From Clostridia bacterium (lineage in GTDB: Bacteria; Bacillota; Clostridia; Oscillospirales; CAG-272), in the NCBI GenBank assembly GCA_017629395.1, contig JAGBXH010000265.1, positions 1 to 15,506 on the forward strand: a stretch of 15,506 nt of DNA, given 5' to 3'. A program made the position numbers and the translations under genes. How positions within the stretch are numbered: position 1 is the stretch's first letter; the number at the start of each line of letters is the position of its first letter. The notes beneath the pieces are model-generated. The model was not told the origin of the DNA. It saw only the letters and a list, made by a program, of their open reading frames with translations, and ran no database searches. Shown here one piece after another: positions 8,721 to 15,390 of the stretch.

Positions 8721-8739
8721 AAAAAAAGTTGATTTCAAC
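8721..8739 (-). terminator. Weak hairpin plus T-run right after the regulator stop
   Basis: Minus-strand GTTG-AAAT-CAAC (8739-8728) is followed by seven T (8727-8721), five nt after the regulator stop codon. A 4-bp stem is too weak to be convincing alone. An alternative 7-bp hairpin (TTTTGTC/GACAAAA, 8703-8724) overlaps it. It may be a minor upstream termination point. Confidence 0.3.
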
Positions 8740-8743
8740 AGCC

Positions 8744-9967
8744 CTACAGAATACAATACAGCTCACCTTTTTCAGTAAGCCCCGTTTTGTTGAGCACTCT
8801 TGTAATGGTTTGCTTGATCGTTGATTCGGAAAGATACAGCATAGCGGCAATCTCCGGTGTTTTAAAGCCAAACGCGGTCAGCTTGGCAACCTCACGTTCT
8901 CTCTCGGTAAGATTGGTTGCAATATAGCGGTTGCGAATTTTGCCCGAAAGAGTCGACCAGCCGATACTGTAGGTGGCATACAAGGTCTTGATCACTTCGA
9001 TTGCAGCGGGATCAACCAATGCAATTCTTTCCTCCAAAAGACCGTCAAAATGCCGCACGTACTCAGCAAGGGTGCCGTAAAGCTTATCTTGCAGAGCAAG
9101 ATCCACCGCTTTATCGATATGTAAAAGGGCGCGCTCCTTCATGCCTGTATTATAATACGCAACCGCACAGGACAAGCGCAGCAGAAGTTCCGGCAGCACG
9201 GTCTTATCCACGACAGCTTGCGTAATCAAGGGCTCGATCGTGTTGGGAATCATACGCATCAAGGAAAGTCCCGTAGCGCCCTCGATCTCCGTCTGCTTGG
9301 ACGCTAAAGCAAACGCGCCCATATACAGATACTTGACGTAAAACACCTTTGCAGCCGGGTGCGAATCCGCCGGCAGCAGCTCAAAATTGCCAATCGTGAA
9401 CCATTCGGGATAATCCTTGTTATCATACACCGAGCTATCAATAATTGCCAAGGAAAGCGAAATGATCTCGCGTTCCTCCTCGGTGGTGTGCGGTGCATCT
9501 AAAATGTGGCGCTTTGCCTCATTCCAAAGATCCATATCTCCGCGCCACATTGCACACAGTGCCAAGAGCATGCCACCGCCAAGAATTGCGTAAAATCCGG
9601 AGCGGGCACCCAGAAAATATCTTGCATAATCGTAAACCTTATTGATATCACCGCGTCGGTATGCAATAGAAGCCTCAAATAGCGCGTACGCCTCAGGATT
9701 ATTTACAAGCATTTCCTTACACTCGTCTGCTCCGCCGGCACGGTTGTAAAGATTGGTCATATCAAGAAAAGGACTTTTCTTTGGCATGGGCAACGTAGGC
9801 TCATCCTCTTTTTTTCTTGCATTGGGTAATACCGCCCGAGTAGGGATCATCCAGGATTTACCAAAACGATAAGCACCCTTTATTCTATTGTCCGCACACA
9901 AAACCTGCACGCGACGAGGCGTAACCCCCCACTTTTGTGCAGCTTGCTTGACTGTAATATACTCCAT
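8744..9967 (-). CDS. Dual-HTH transcription regulator: N-terminal excisionase-like HTH, C-terminal LuxR HTH, 407 aa
   Basis: A cytoplasmic regulator with a DNA-binding domain at each end. Residues 1-45 (ITVKQAAQKWGVTPRRVQVL...GKSWMIP) match the excisionase/MerR-like winged helix (HTH_17 type). Residues 351-400 (LTEREREVAKLTAFGFKTPEIA..LYLSESTIKQTI) are a classic LuxR/GerE helix-turn-helix. Between them, about 80-340 is a helical region that looks like a TPR-type solenoid (for example 263-292, AVAYYNTGMKERALLHIDKAVDL), probably sensory or oligomerising. There is no receiver domain. Start ATG 9967 is backed by AAGGAG 6 nt upstream. It has its own consensus promoter and a palindrome array in its leader, so autoregulation is plausible. 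It is transcribed toward the surface-protein operon, which makes that operon the likeliest target. Both DNA-binding domains are clear; the signal sensed is unknown. Confidence 0.88.
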   Translation of the reverse strand: MEYITVKQAAQKWGVTPRRVQVLCADNRIKGAYRFGKSWMIPTRAVLPNARKKEDEPTLPMPKKSPFLDMTNLYNRAGGADECKEMLVNNPEAYALFEASIAYRRGDINKVYDYARYFLGARSGFYAILGGGMLLALCAMWRGDMDLWNEAKRHILDAPHTTEEEREIISLSLAIIDSSVYDNKDYPEWFTIGNFELLPADSHPAAKVFYVKYLYMGAFALASKQTEIEGATGLSLMRMIPNTIEPLITQAVVDKTVLPELLLRLSCAVAYYNTGMKERALLHIDKAVDLALQDKLYGTLAEYVRHFDGLLEERIALVDPAAIEVIKTLYATYSIGWSTLSGKIRNRYIATNLTEREREVAKLTAFGFKTPEIAAMLYLSESTIKQTITRVLNKTGLTEKGELYCIL

Positions 9968-10025
9968 AGCTTTCTCCTTCCGGCAGTCCTTTGCATCAAA
10001 ACGCGACTCCCTTGCAGTTCATCAA

Positions 10026-10105
10026 TTCGCAATAGCGAACAGTTGCACTTCTTTTTTGTTCGCTTTCGCGAATATATCGCGACATTATCTGTTCGCAATA
10101 ACGAA
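10026..10105. promoter_or_regulatory. Array of three TTCGC-N4-GCGAA palindromes at exact 33-bp pitch
   Basis: Palindromes at 10026-10039 (TTCGCAATAGCGAA), 10059-10072 (TTCGCTTTCGCGAA) and 10092-10105 (TTCGCAATAACGAA, one arm base changed) have centres exactly 33 bp apart, about three helical turns, so bound dimers would sit on one DNA face. The 19-bp spacers are not conserved. All three lie in the leader of the regulator gene, downstream of its predicted start point near 10110, at about +6, +39 and +72. A further CGCGA-N5-TCGCG palindrome (10067-10081) overlaps the middle one. In RNA each box could also fold as a 5-bp hairpin with a 4-nt loop, the middle one with a GAAA loop. Confidence 0.75.
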
Positions 10106-10116
10106 CCATTAAGCAC

Positions 10117-10145
10117 ATTATACACCTGACGGGAGCATTTGTCAA
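10117..10145 (-). promoter_or_regulatory. Consensus sigma-A promoter of the dual-HTH regulator
   Basis: A perfect TTGACA (10140-10145), 17-bp spacer and perfect TATAAT (10117-10122) on the minus strand. The predicted start is near 10110, giving a leader of about 140 nt that contains the three 33-bp-spaced palindromes. The -35 box begins 2 bp from the T-tract of the upstream gene's terminator. Confidence 0.9.
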
Positions 10146-10146
10146 G

Positions 10147-10184
10147 AAAAAAGGACAGAAAATGTCAAACATTTTCTGTCCTTT
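10147..10184 (-). terminator. Intrinsic terminator of the GH39 gene
   Basis: A 15-bp perfect stem (10170-10184 with 10150-10164; CATTTTCTGTCCTTT arm), a 5-nt loop and six T on the minus strand, starting 34 nt after the GH39 stop codon. It separates the glycosidase transcript from the regulator promoter immediately downstream. Confidence 0.9.
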
Positions 10185-10217
10185 CGCGGTCAGCAATGGA
10201 TCTGCGCTGCAATATTT

Positions 10218-11528
10218 TTATGATACCGTGAGAAGCACCGCGCTCTGCGCAGGAACTGTGACGGCAAGCTGCTCACGGCAGCCAAGCTCGGTGGTAATCT
10301 GCGTGCAATCCGCAGCAGTTTGATGCATGACGACCTTGCCCGAAATGCCCGAAAGGGTCAGCTCAAGCGTTTGATCGGCTCCATCCGGGTTGGACAGCAA
10401 AACAGCACCGCGTCTTCCGTCGGTCGCGGCAAGCATATCGGCATAGTCCCCTACCATGCTGACACAGCTGCCCAGCTTATACAGCTCGTTATAGTACACG
10501 AATGCGTAATACGCGGGGGCTATCGTACGCTTATTTGCATCGTATACACCGGAATAAGTCGACCACGGCTGTGCGTCATAGTAGTTCATGACGCGCACGT
10601 CGGTTGGGTGCATGCGGCAAAGCATCTGCGCAATATTTGCCAGATCCTGCGTTGTGCCGCGCACGTCGCGCCCGGGATTCCATTCGTTGAGGTGCGTTTC
10701 GGTTTGCGTGTATCCGTATTCATCCAGCGTTTTGCGCGCGTACTGTGCAAAGATCACGTTACTTGCGGCATCTGCGTAAGAGTGCCACGAGAAAAAGTCC
10801 AAGGGACAATTCTTCGCGCGAATATGTGCCAAAAATCCATGCAAGAAGTCAATAAAATGCTCGGTTCTCTCGGAGCTGTTAGCCGCCTTGACGTAGCCGC
10901 CCAGCACCGCGTAAAAGCCGCAGCTGGCATATCCCCCGATCATCAGATCGGGAAAGCACGACTTTAAGTGGCAAGAGGCAACCTCATAAAGTGCATAATA
11001 CTGCTCGGGTGTTCCTTTCCACATGGGATTGTCCGCAATGTCCGGCGTATTATCCGGCTCGTTCCAGATCTCCCAGTAGCGGATGCCGTAATGAAAGCCG
11101 TCTGCCCATCCTTCGTTGTAGTGGCGGATAATGCCCTCACAGATGCGCGCCCATTTATAGTTATCCGCAGGCGGAAAAATATTGCGCGGCTTGATAAAAT
11201 GCTCGCATTCAATGCTGGAGCCAAGGCGATATACGACCTCGCTTCCCTGTCTGTAAATATCCGCGATCAGCCAATCGGTAAAGGCAAAATCATAGCTTGC
11301 GGGATCAGCAGGATCTTTGCTGAAATCGGGAAACACGTTGGCGATATCCACATACCTCGCCGCTGCATAGTGTCCGCCCATGTCGTGCAGACGCACGAAA
11401 GGAATTCCCGCCCTTGCCAATACGTCGCGATACCCCGCCTCACAATCCGGCTCCGGCGCGTTATTGACACCGTGTAAGGGCTTGATCTGCCCCAAAACAT
11501 TTGAAAAATCAATACTTGCACTGATCAT
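10218..11528 (-). CDS. GH39-family glycoside hydrolase (beta-xylosidase-like), 436 aa
   Basis: Probable retaining glycosidase of clan GH-A, family 39, whose members mostly release xylose from beta-xylosides. The N-terminal part opens with LGQIKPLHGVNNAP and RLHDMGGHY, as in GH39 barrels. The acid/base Glu157 sits in YWEIWNEPDN after a beta strand, and the likely nucleophile Glu282 in THLNEWNPG, 125 residues later, matching the family spacing. About 355-436 should be the C-terminal beta domain. It has no signal peptide, so it is cytoplasmic and would act on imported oligosaccharides. ATG 11528 follows an AAAGGCGG site (11536-11543) by 7 nt and a perfect promoter, and a strong terminator follows, so it is a single-gene unit. 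Exact substrate (xylo-oligosaccharide or another glycoside) cannot be read from the sequence. Confidence 0.88.
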   Translation of the reverse strand: MISASIDFSNVLGQIKPLHGVNNAPEPDCEAGYRDVLARAGIPFVRLHDMGGHYAAARYVDIANVFPDFSKDPADPASYDFAFTDWLIADIYRQGSEVVYRLGSSIECEHFIKPRNIFPPADNYKWARICEGIIRHYNEGWADGFHYGIRYWEIWNEPDNTPDIADNPMWKGTPEQYYALYEVASCHLKSCFPDLMIGGYASCGFYAVLGGYVKAANSSERTEHFIDFLHGFLAHIRAKNCPLDFFSWHSYADAASNVIFAQYARKTLDEYGYTQTETHLNEWNPGRDVRGTTQDLANIAQMLCRMHPTDVRVMNYYDAQPWSTYSGVYDANKRTIAPAYYAFVYYNELYKLGSCVSMVGDYADMLAATDGRRGAVLLSNPDGADQTLELTLSGISGKVVMHQTAADCTQITTELGCREQLAVTVPAQSAVLLTVS

Positions 11529-11560
11529 GATCGATCCGCCTTTCTGCGTTTACTAACACA

Positions 11561-11589
11561 ATTATACAGTAAAGCGATGATTCTGTCAA
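11561..11589 (-). promoter_or_regulatory. Consensus sigma-A promoter of the GH39 gene
   Basis: Perfect TTGACA (11584-11589), 17-bp spacer and perfect TATAAT (11561-11566) on the minus strand, 32 bp before the GH39 ATG. The -35 box starts 7 bp after the stop codon of the 90-residue upstream gene. No operator-like repeat is visible around it. Confidence 0.9.
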
Positions 11590-11596
11590 GTCATAT

Positions 11597-11869
11597 TCAG
11601 GCTTGCAGGCAGGCATCTGCCAGGATATCCTCCACCACGTCCGAAAGTGTACACGCGGTCACGCCGCCAAACACCACGTCAAAAAATACTTTTTTGGCAA
11701 GCAACGCCTGCGTTCCTATCTCGCAAAAAGCGCGCTCCCCCTCATGCTCCAATACTATGGAAAATTGCTGCTGCGCACCCTGCTCTGCGACCAAAAGCGT
11801 TGCTTTGATCTCAATCTCTCCTGCTCTGTACGTCGCGCAGCAGACCTGCCCGTTCTGTTGTAATTGCAT
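11597..11869 (-). CDS. Small protein of uncertain family (possibly DUF6514-like), 90 aa
   Basis: A strong GGAGGT site (11875-11880), 5 nt before ATG 11869, and an extended -10 promoter make this a real gene. The protein has no signal peptide or membrane segment. Its layout is a beta-rich N-terminus (VCCATYRAGEIEIKATLLV), a FSIVLEHEGERAFCEIG strand pair, a helix, and a C-terminal LSDVVEDILAD helix. The end and the YGIEI-like strand remind me of DUF6514 proteins of Clostridia, but this is from memory and weak. It has four Cys with no clear metal pattern (Cys10, Cys11, Cys49, Cys73) and a fifth near the end. No terminator separates it from the GH39 promoter, so some read-through into GH39 is possible. 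Function unknown. Confidence 0.7.
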   Translation of the reverse strand: MQLQQNGQVCCATYRAGEIEIKATLLVAEQGAQQQFSIVLEHEGERAFCEIGTQALLAKKVFFDVVFGGVTACTLSDVVEDILADACLQA

Positions 11870-11900
11870 TTTTTACCTCCGTATCTTAAGCGTCTTTATC

Positions 11901-11909
11901 ATTATACCA
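11901..11909 (-). promoter_or_regulatory. Extended -10 promoter of the 90-aa gene
   Basis: TGGTATAAT on the minus strand: a perfect TATAAT with the TGn extension, 20 bp before the GGAGGT ribosome site. No good -35 is visible at 16-18 bp, which is usual for extended -10 promoters. The ~175 bp between here and the terminator at 12086 is AT-rich and holds no gene I can support. Confidence 0.65.
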
Positions 11910-12085
11910 CGGAAAAACCGTCGAATATTAAGATTTTTACGCATTGAAACAGCGCATTTTTGCATTTTTTTGCTTACTTTTTGCAGCTTTTCGATACGTT
12001 TTCCTGTGTTTTTTGCAAAAGCTTGGGCATTTTGTTCACACCGCGTTCATGTACTTTAATAACTGCATGCAAAATTCAGGGGTAT

Positions 12086-12118
12086 AAAAAAAGCTGTCGA
12101 TTTCTCGACAGCTTTTTT
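12086..12118. terminator. Bidirectional-looking intrinsic terminator of the SGNH lipoprotein gene
   Basis: A perfect 8-bp stem GCTGTCGA/TCGACAGC (12093-12100, 12105-12112) with a TTTC loop, flanked by seven A and six T, so a T-tract is present in either direction. It lies 19 bp past the lipoprotein stop codon on the minus strand and serves that gene. Confidence 0.92.
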
Positions 12119-12137
12119 GAAGGTAAAGGATAACCGA

Positions 12138-13508
12138 TCAATAACCGATCACGGTTTCAAAGACGACCTGCGCATACAGTCTGCCAAGGAAGTCGTTGGG
12201 GTGGTTGATATTATTACCGGTATGGTCGCGGAAACGCTTGTTTTCCAGAATTCTCTGGCTCATGCTGGTCATCTTTGCAACCGCGCAGGATTTACCGTCA
12301 TTGACGTAATCCTTGGCAAGGCTTTCAAAAGCAGCCTCAAATCTGTGCTGGTTACCGTACCAACCGTTGACTGCCTCGGGATTGGGAATCATGGTTGCCA
12401 CCAGCAGCATTTCTGCCTCGGGAGCGATAGCGTACAGCTCGTCAGCGATCTTCTTGATCGCCTTCTGCTCGTTCTTGGGAGAGTTTCCAGCATCGTTCAT
12501 ACCAAATGCCAAGAGGAAGAAATCGCAGCCGTACTGCTCAACAAAGGGAGTGATATACTGGTCAAACTTGTTAAAGCCGTCCGCACTGGTCCAGCCGCCG
12601 ACCGCGGGATTGATATAGGTGATCGTACCGTTGGTGCCGAATACGGTGTCCTCTGCAGGAGGCGGGCATGCACCGGTCAAGCCTGTGTTGACGTACTTGA
12701 TGGTGTAGCCGTACTTCTGTGCCAGATACTGTGTGAACATCTGGGTATAGGGAGGCGCGTAAGGATGCACGTTTGCACCGCTGGAGGAGGTTGCACCAAA
12801 GGTGATGCTGTCACCGTAGAAGATCATGGTTACGTCCTCGCCTGCCTCCATCTTGGCGATCAGCTTAGCAAACTGATCGGACTTTTCGGGCTTGAAGCCC
12901 TCCCAGGTCTGGCTGTGCGTATAGGTCACGGCAACCTGCCACTGGGTCATGGTCGTGCCCTCGCCCCAATATACGTAGTATGCCTTACCGTCTACTTTGA
13001 CCTGCAGCTGCGCGGGCATGCCTGCAATCTGCTGCTCGTGGTAATACTCGTCAAAGGAAATCACGGGAATGCTTGTACCCTCCAAAAGCACCAGCTTGCC
13101 GTCTACAACGTCGTAGTCCTTGCCCTTTTCATAGGTGGTCTTGAGGTCGTAGGAGGTCACGGAAAGAATTTCATCGGGAGTGTACAGCAGAGCCGCCTGA
13201 TCGTCCATACCGACGAACATCACGGTCTCGTTATACACGTACTTACCCTTCCAGATAGGCTTCATGTAAGCGTTCAGATTGAAGGTATCGTAAGCCAGCA
13301 GCTCCTCGGGGGGCTCGGGCTCGGTGGTTACCTCTTCGGTAGTGGGTGCATCGGTTGTCGGCTCCTGGGTGGTCTGTGCGGGGTCATTTGTGGGAGCATC
13401 GGTGGGAGCTTCGGTGGGATCCTCGGTCTTTCCTTGGTCGCAAGCGACAAAGCAAACGCCAAGCAGCAGCACAGCGAGCAGCATGGAAATAATTCTTTTT
13501 GCGTTCAT
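12138..13508 (-). CDS. SGNH/GDSL-family hydrolase lipoprotein, 456 aa
   Basis: Secreted, membrane-anchored esterase-type hydrolase. Start ATG 13508 is set by GGAGG (13514-13518), 5 nt upstream; a TTG 4 codons earlier overlaps that site and is rejected. Signal peptide 1-22 ends in a lipobox-like FVAC with Cys23 as the lipid anchor. A Thr/Pro/Glu-rich linker (about 24-70) follows, then a beta-rich domain (about 75-205), then the SGNH domain. Block I is FYGDSITFG with nucleophile Ser234; Gly in NTGLTG; block III is FGMND with Asn338; the last block is NINHPNDF with His436. The Asp normally three residues before this His is Asn. SGNH enzymes of this layout are often carbohydrate deacetylases, so a surface glycan esterase is likely but the substrate is unproven. 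It is 39 bp downstream of dut and may be transcribed with it. Confidence 0.88.
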   Translation of the reverse strand: MNAKRIISMLLAVLLLGVCFVACDQGKTEDPTEAPTDAPTNDPAQTTQEPTTDAPTTEEVTTEPEPPEELLAYDTFNLNAYMKPIWKGKYVYNETVMFVGMDDQAALLYTPDEILSVTSYDLKTTYEKGKDYDVVDGKLVLLEGTSIPVISFDEYYHEQQIAGMPAQLQVKVDGKAYYVYWGEGTTMTQWQVAVTYTHSQTWEGFKPEKSDQFAKLIAKMEAGEDVTMIFYGDSITFGATSSSGANVHPYAPPYTQMFTQYLAQKYGYTIKYVNTGLTGACPPPAEDTVFGTNGTITYINPAVGGWTSADGFNKFDQYITPFVEQYGCDFFLLAFGMNDAGNSPKNEQKAIKKIADELYAIAPEAEMLLVATMIPNPEAVNGWYGNQHRFEAAFESLAKDYVNDGKSCAVAKMTSMSQRILENKRFRDHTGNNINHPNDFLGRLYAQVVFETVIGY

Positions 13509-13513
13509 GTTCT

Positions 13514-13518
13514 CCTCC
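13514..13518 (-). promoter_or_regulatory. Ribosome binding site that sets the lipoprotein start
   Basis: GGAGG on the minus strand, 5 nt before ATG 13508 (MNAKRII). It overlaps the upstream in-frame TTG, ruling that out as the start. Confidence 0.9.
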
Positions 13519-13547
13519 AAAAATATATTGATTATAATTATAATGAC

Positions 13548-13985
13548 TTACTTAGTACCCGTTGAACCAAAGCCGCCCGTGCCGCGCTCGGTCTCGCCCA
13601 AAGCGTCCACCTCGCAGAATGCAGCCTGATATACGGGAGCGAACACAATCTGCGCAATTCTCTCGCTCGGCTCAACGCACTGGGGTCTTTCGGTGTGATT
13701 ATGCAGCGAAACCATGACCTGTCCGCGGTAGTCGCAATCTATTACGCCTACCTTGTTAGCCGGAGCAAGTCCGCGCTTGGTGGCAAGACCGCTGCGCGCA
13801 TAGATGAAGCCGGCAAAGCCCTGCTCGATCTCCATGCTAAGCCCCGTGGGGATCAATACCGTTTGTCCCGGGAGAATGGAAACGGGCGCATCAATGCATG
13901 CATACAAGTCCGCACCTGCTGCGTCTGCACTGCCGTACGTGGGAATATGAGCACTTTCGTGCAGCTTTACGATCTTAACAGTCAC
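13548..13985 (-). CDS. dut: dUTP diphosphatase (dUTPase), 145 aa
   Basis: Hydrolyses dUTP to dUMP and pyrophosphate, keeping uracil out of DNA and feeding dTMP synthesis; a cytoplasmic homotrimer in this family. All five trimeric dUTPase motifs are present in order: AGADLYA (23-29), ARSGLA (63-68), GVIDCDYRG (80-88, catalytic Asp83), ERIAQIVFAP (108-117) and the C-terminal glycine-rich RGTGGFGSTG (134-143). I start it at GTG 13985, because GGAGGT (13990-13995) lies 4 nt upstream and the protein then begins MTVKIVKL like its relatives. An ATG 33 bp further up would put the ribosome site inside the gene. Divergent from the oxidoreductase gene. Its pairing with a surface lipoprotein downstream is not functionally obvious. 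Confidence 0.95.
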   Translation of the reverse strand: MTVKIVKLHESAHIPTYGSADAAGADLYACIDAPVSILPGQTVLIPTGLSMEIEQGFAGFIYARSGLATKRGLAPANKVGVIDCDYRGQVMVSLHNHTERPQCVEPSERIAQIVFAPVYQAAFCEVDALGETERGTGGFGSTGTK

Positions 13986-13989
13986 GATA

Positions 13990-13995
13990 ACCTCC
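13990..13995 (-). promoter_or_regulatory. Ribosome binding site selecting the GTG start of dut
   Basis: GGAGGT on the minus strand, 4 nt before GTG 13985. This, with the protein alignment from memory, overrides the upstream ATGs at 14018 and 14015. Confidence 0.85.
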
Positions 13996-14016
13996 GATAT
14001 TGGTATCTTTTTCATC

Positions 14017-14025
14017 ATTGTATCA
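14017..14025 (-). promoter_or_regulatory. Likely extended -10 promoter of dut
   Basis: TGATACAAT on the minus strand: TGn extension plus TACAAT (one mismatch to consensus), about 22 bp before the dut ribosome site. No clear -35. Transcription would start near 14010, downstream of the ATGs at 14018 and 14015, which again favours the GTG start. Confidence 0.55.
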
Positions 14026-14063
14026 AAAATATTTTAACATAGTATGAACATACGAAATAATTC

Positions 14064-14092
14064 TTGACGAATTGCGATTATTACGATATAAT
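14064..14092 (+). promoter_or_regulatory. Sigma-A promoter of the oxidoreductase gene
   Basis: TTGACG (14064-14069), 17-bp spacer and perfect TATAAT (14087-14092) on the plus strand, 20 bp before the AAGGAGG ribosome site. It sits back to back with the dut promoter; the two -10 boxes are about 65 bp apart. Confidence 0.9.
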
Positions 14093-14124
14093 ATTCACAA
14101 CAAAACCGTTCAAGGAGGCACGCT

Positions 14125-15192
14125 ATGAGCAAGACCAAGGTTGCTGTGATCGGCTGCGGCACGATCGCAAACAGCGCACATATTCCCGCTTATATGAATA
14201 ACCCCGAGGTGGAGATCAAGTATTTCTGCGATATCATCCCCGAAAAGGCACAAGCAGCAGTAGAAAAATACGGCTGCGGCACGGCTATTGTGGATTACCA
14301 TGAGATTTTGGACGACCCGGAGATCGAGGCAGTTTCGGTCTGCACGCCCAATCGCATGCACACCACCATTGCCATTGACTTTTTGGAGCACGGCAAGCAC
14401 GTGCTTTGCGAAAAGCCCGCTGCAAGAACCTATGCTGAGGCGAAGCTGATGCAACAAGCGCAGCACAAGTCGGGCAAGGTGCTCAACATCGGTGTGGTCA
14501 ACCGCTTCAATACGGCTGTTAACGAGATCAGAAAGCTGATCGAGGCTGGCGAGCTGGGTGAGGTGTATCACGTGTACGTTTCCTTCCGTGCGTGGCGTTC
14601 CATTCCCGGTCTTGGCGGTGCGTTTACCACCAAGGAGATCGCGGGCGGCGGCGCTTTGATCGACTGGGGCGTGCACTACCTTGATATCGTCATGTACTGC
14701 ACGGGCGACCCCAAGCCCTACACCGTTTCGGGCAAGGCGTTCTGCAAGCTGGGCGCAGATATGCCGAACTACGTTTACGAGGGCATGTGGGCTGAGGACA
14801 CCAAGGATCTGAACGGCACCTACGACGTGGACGACAGCGTCACCGGCTTTATCCGTACCGAGGGTCCCACCATTACCTTTAACGGCGCATGGGCGCAAAA
14901 TATCGGCGTGGGCGAGTGCTATATCGACTTCCTTGGCGACAAGGCTGGCGTGCGCCTCAATTACGGAGGCAACTTTACCGTGTTCGGCACCAAGGACGGC
15001 AAGCTGACCAAGGAAGTGCCCGAGTACGAGAGCGTGCACATGTTCCAGAATGAGATCGATTCCTTTATCCGTTGCATCAAGACGGGCGAGAAGCTTCCAT
15101 CTCACATCGACCAGGTCATCATCACCGCGCGTATGATGCAGGCGATCTACGACTCCTCCGAGCAGAATGAGGAAATCAAGCTGGAGTGGTAA
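14125..15192 (+). CDS. Gfo/Idh/MocA-family NAD(P)-dependent oxidoreductase, 355 aa
   Basis: Cytoplasmic dehydrogenase that oxidises or reduces a sugar, inositol or related polyol with NAD(P). The N-terminal Rossmann fold begins VAVIGCGTIANSAHIPAY with the glycine motif at 10-12. The family's conserved CEKPAA is at 95-100 (Lys97). The C-terminal alpha/beta domain carries the catalytic-type GGGALIDWGVHYLDI, with Asp180 and His184. Length is usual for the family. Start ATG 14125 follows AAGGAGG (14112-14118) by 6 nt. It has its own promoter and terminator, so it is a single-gene unit divergent from dut. The exact substrate cannot be read from sequence. With a GH39 glycosidase and an SGNH hydrolase nearby, a role in sugar catabolism is reasonable. 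Confidence 0.93.
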   Translation: MSKTKVAVIGCGTIANSAHIPAYMNNPEVEIKYFCDIIPEKAQAAVEKYGCGTAIVDYHEILDDPEIEAVSVCTPNRMHTTIAIDFLEHGKHVLCEKPAARTYAEAKLMQQAQHKSGKVLNIGVVNRFNTAVNEIRKLIEAGELGEVYHVYVSFRAWRSIPGLGGAFTTKEIAGGGALIDWGVHYLDIVMYCTGDPKPYTVSGKAFCKLGADMPNYVYEGMWAEDTKDLNGTYDVDDSVTGFIRTEGPTITFNGAWAQNIGVGECYIDFLGDKAGVRLNYGGNFTVFGTKDGKLTKEVPEYESVHMFQNEIDSFIRCIKTGEKLPSHIDQVIITARMMQAIYDSSEQNEEIKLEW

Positions 15193-15197
15193 ATGAT

Positions 15198-15232
15198 AAA
15201 ACGACAGACATGCCAAGGCTGTCTGTCGTTTT
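15198..15232 (+). terminator. Intrinsic terminator of the oxidoreductase gene
   Basis: A perfect 13-bp stem (AAAACGACAGACA, 15198-15210, with 15220-15232) and a 9-nt loop, ending in TTTTGTT. It begins 6 bp after the stop codon. The A-rich left arm means it could also stop transcripts coming from the right. Confidence 0.92.
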
Positions 15233-15253
15233 GTTATGATATCCAACTGCCGT

Positions 15254-15330
15254 AGGGGCGACTGAACGAATCGTCCGCGCATCCTTATACCCCTTTGTTC
15301 GTAGGGGCGATCAGTGATCGCCCGCCAAAA
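15254..15330. repeat. Two GTAGGGGCGA-type intergenic inverted repeats
   Basis: The first (about 15254-15282) opens GTAGGGGCGACTG and closes with ATCGTCCGCG, an imperfect inverted repeat. The second (15301-15326) opens GTAGGGGCGATCA and contains the perfect palindrome GGGCGATCA-G-TGATCGCCC (15305-15323). Both end in a CCGC(C/G) tail. They look like two diverged members of a short dispersed intergenic repeat family. No coding frame is supported here. Confidence 0.65.
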
Positions 15331-15390
15331 GCTATCAATCCACGACTCCACAGCCGCGCAAAAATTGCTTGAATGCAAGGCGCACCCGTT

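Noticed and set aside
8596..8871. N-terminal extension of the small Cys-rich protein to 207 codons
   Set aside because: The extension would overlap the regulator gene and cross the terminator hairpin. A GGAGG site points to ATG 8595.
10814..10823. A TTCGCGCGAA palindrome inside the GH39 gene, similar to the operator-like boxes
   Set aside because: It has no 4-bp spacer, stands alone in coding sequence and is best explained by codon content.
12117..13565. Plus-strand frame of 482 codons opposite the SGNH lipoprotein
   Set aside because: It begins in the terminator hairpin, has no ribosome site, and mirrors a gene with a lipobox and SGNH motifs.
13986..14018. Eleven-residue N-terminal extension of dUTPase starting at ATG 14018
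   Set aside because: It would place the GGAGGT site inside the coding region and has none of its own; the predicted transcript starts downstream of it.
14110..15378. Minus-strand frame of 422 codons opposite the oxidoreductase
   Set aside because: The plus-strand frame has clear Gfo/Idh/MocA motifs, a promoter, a ribosome site and a terminator. The antisense frame has none and runs through the terminator.
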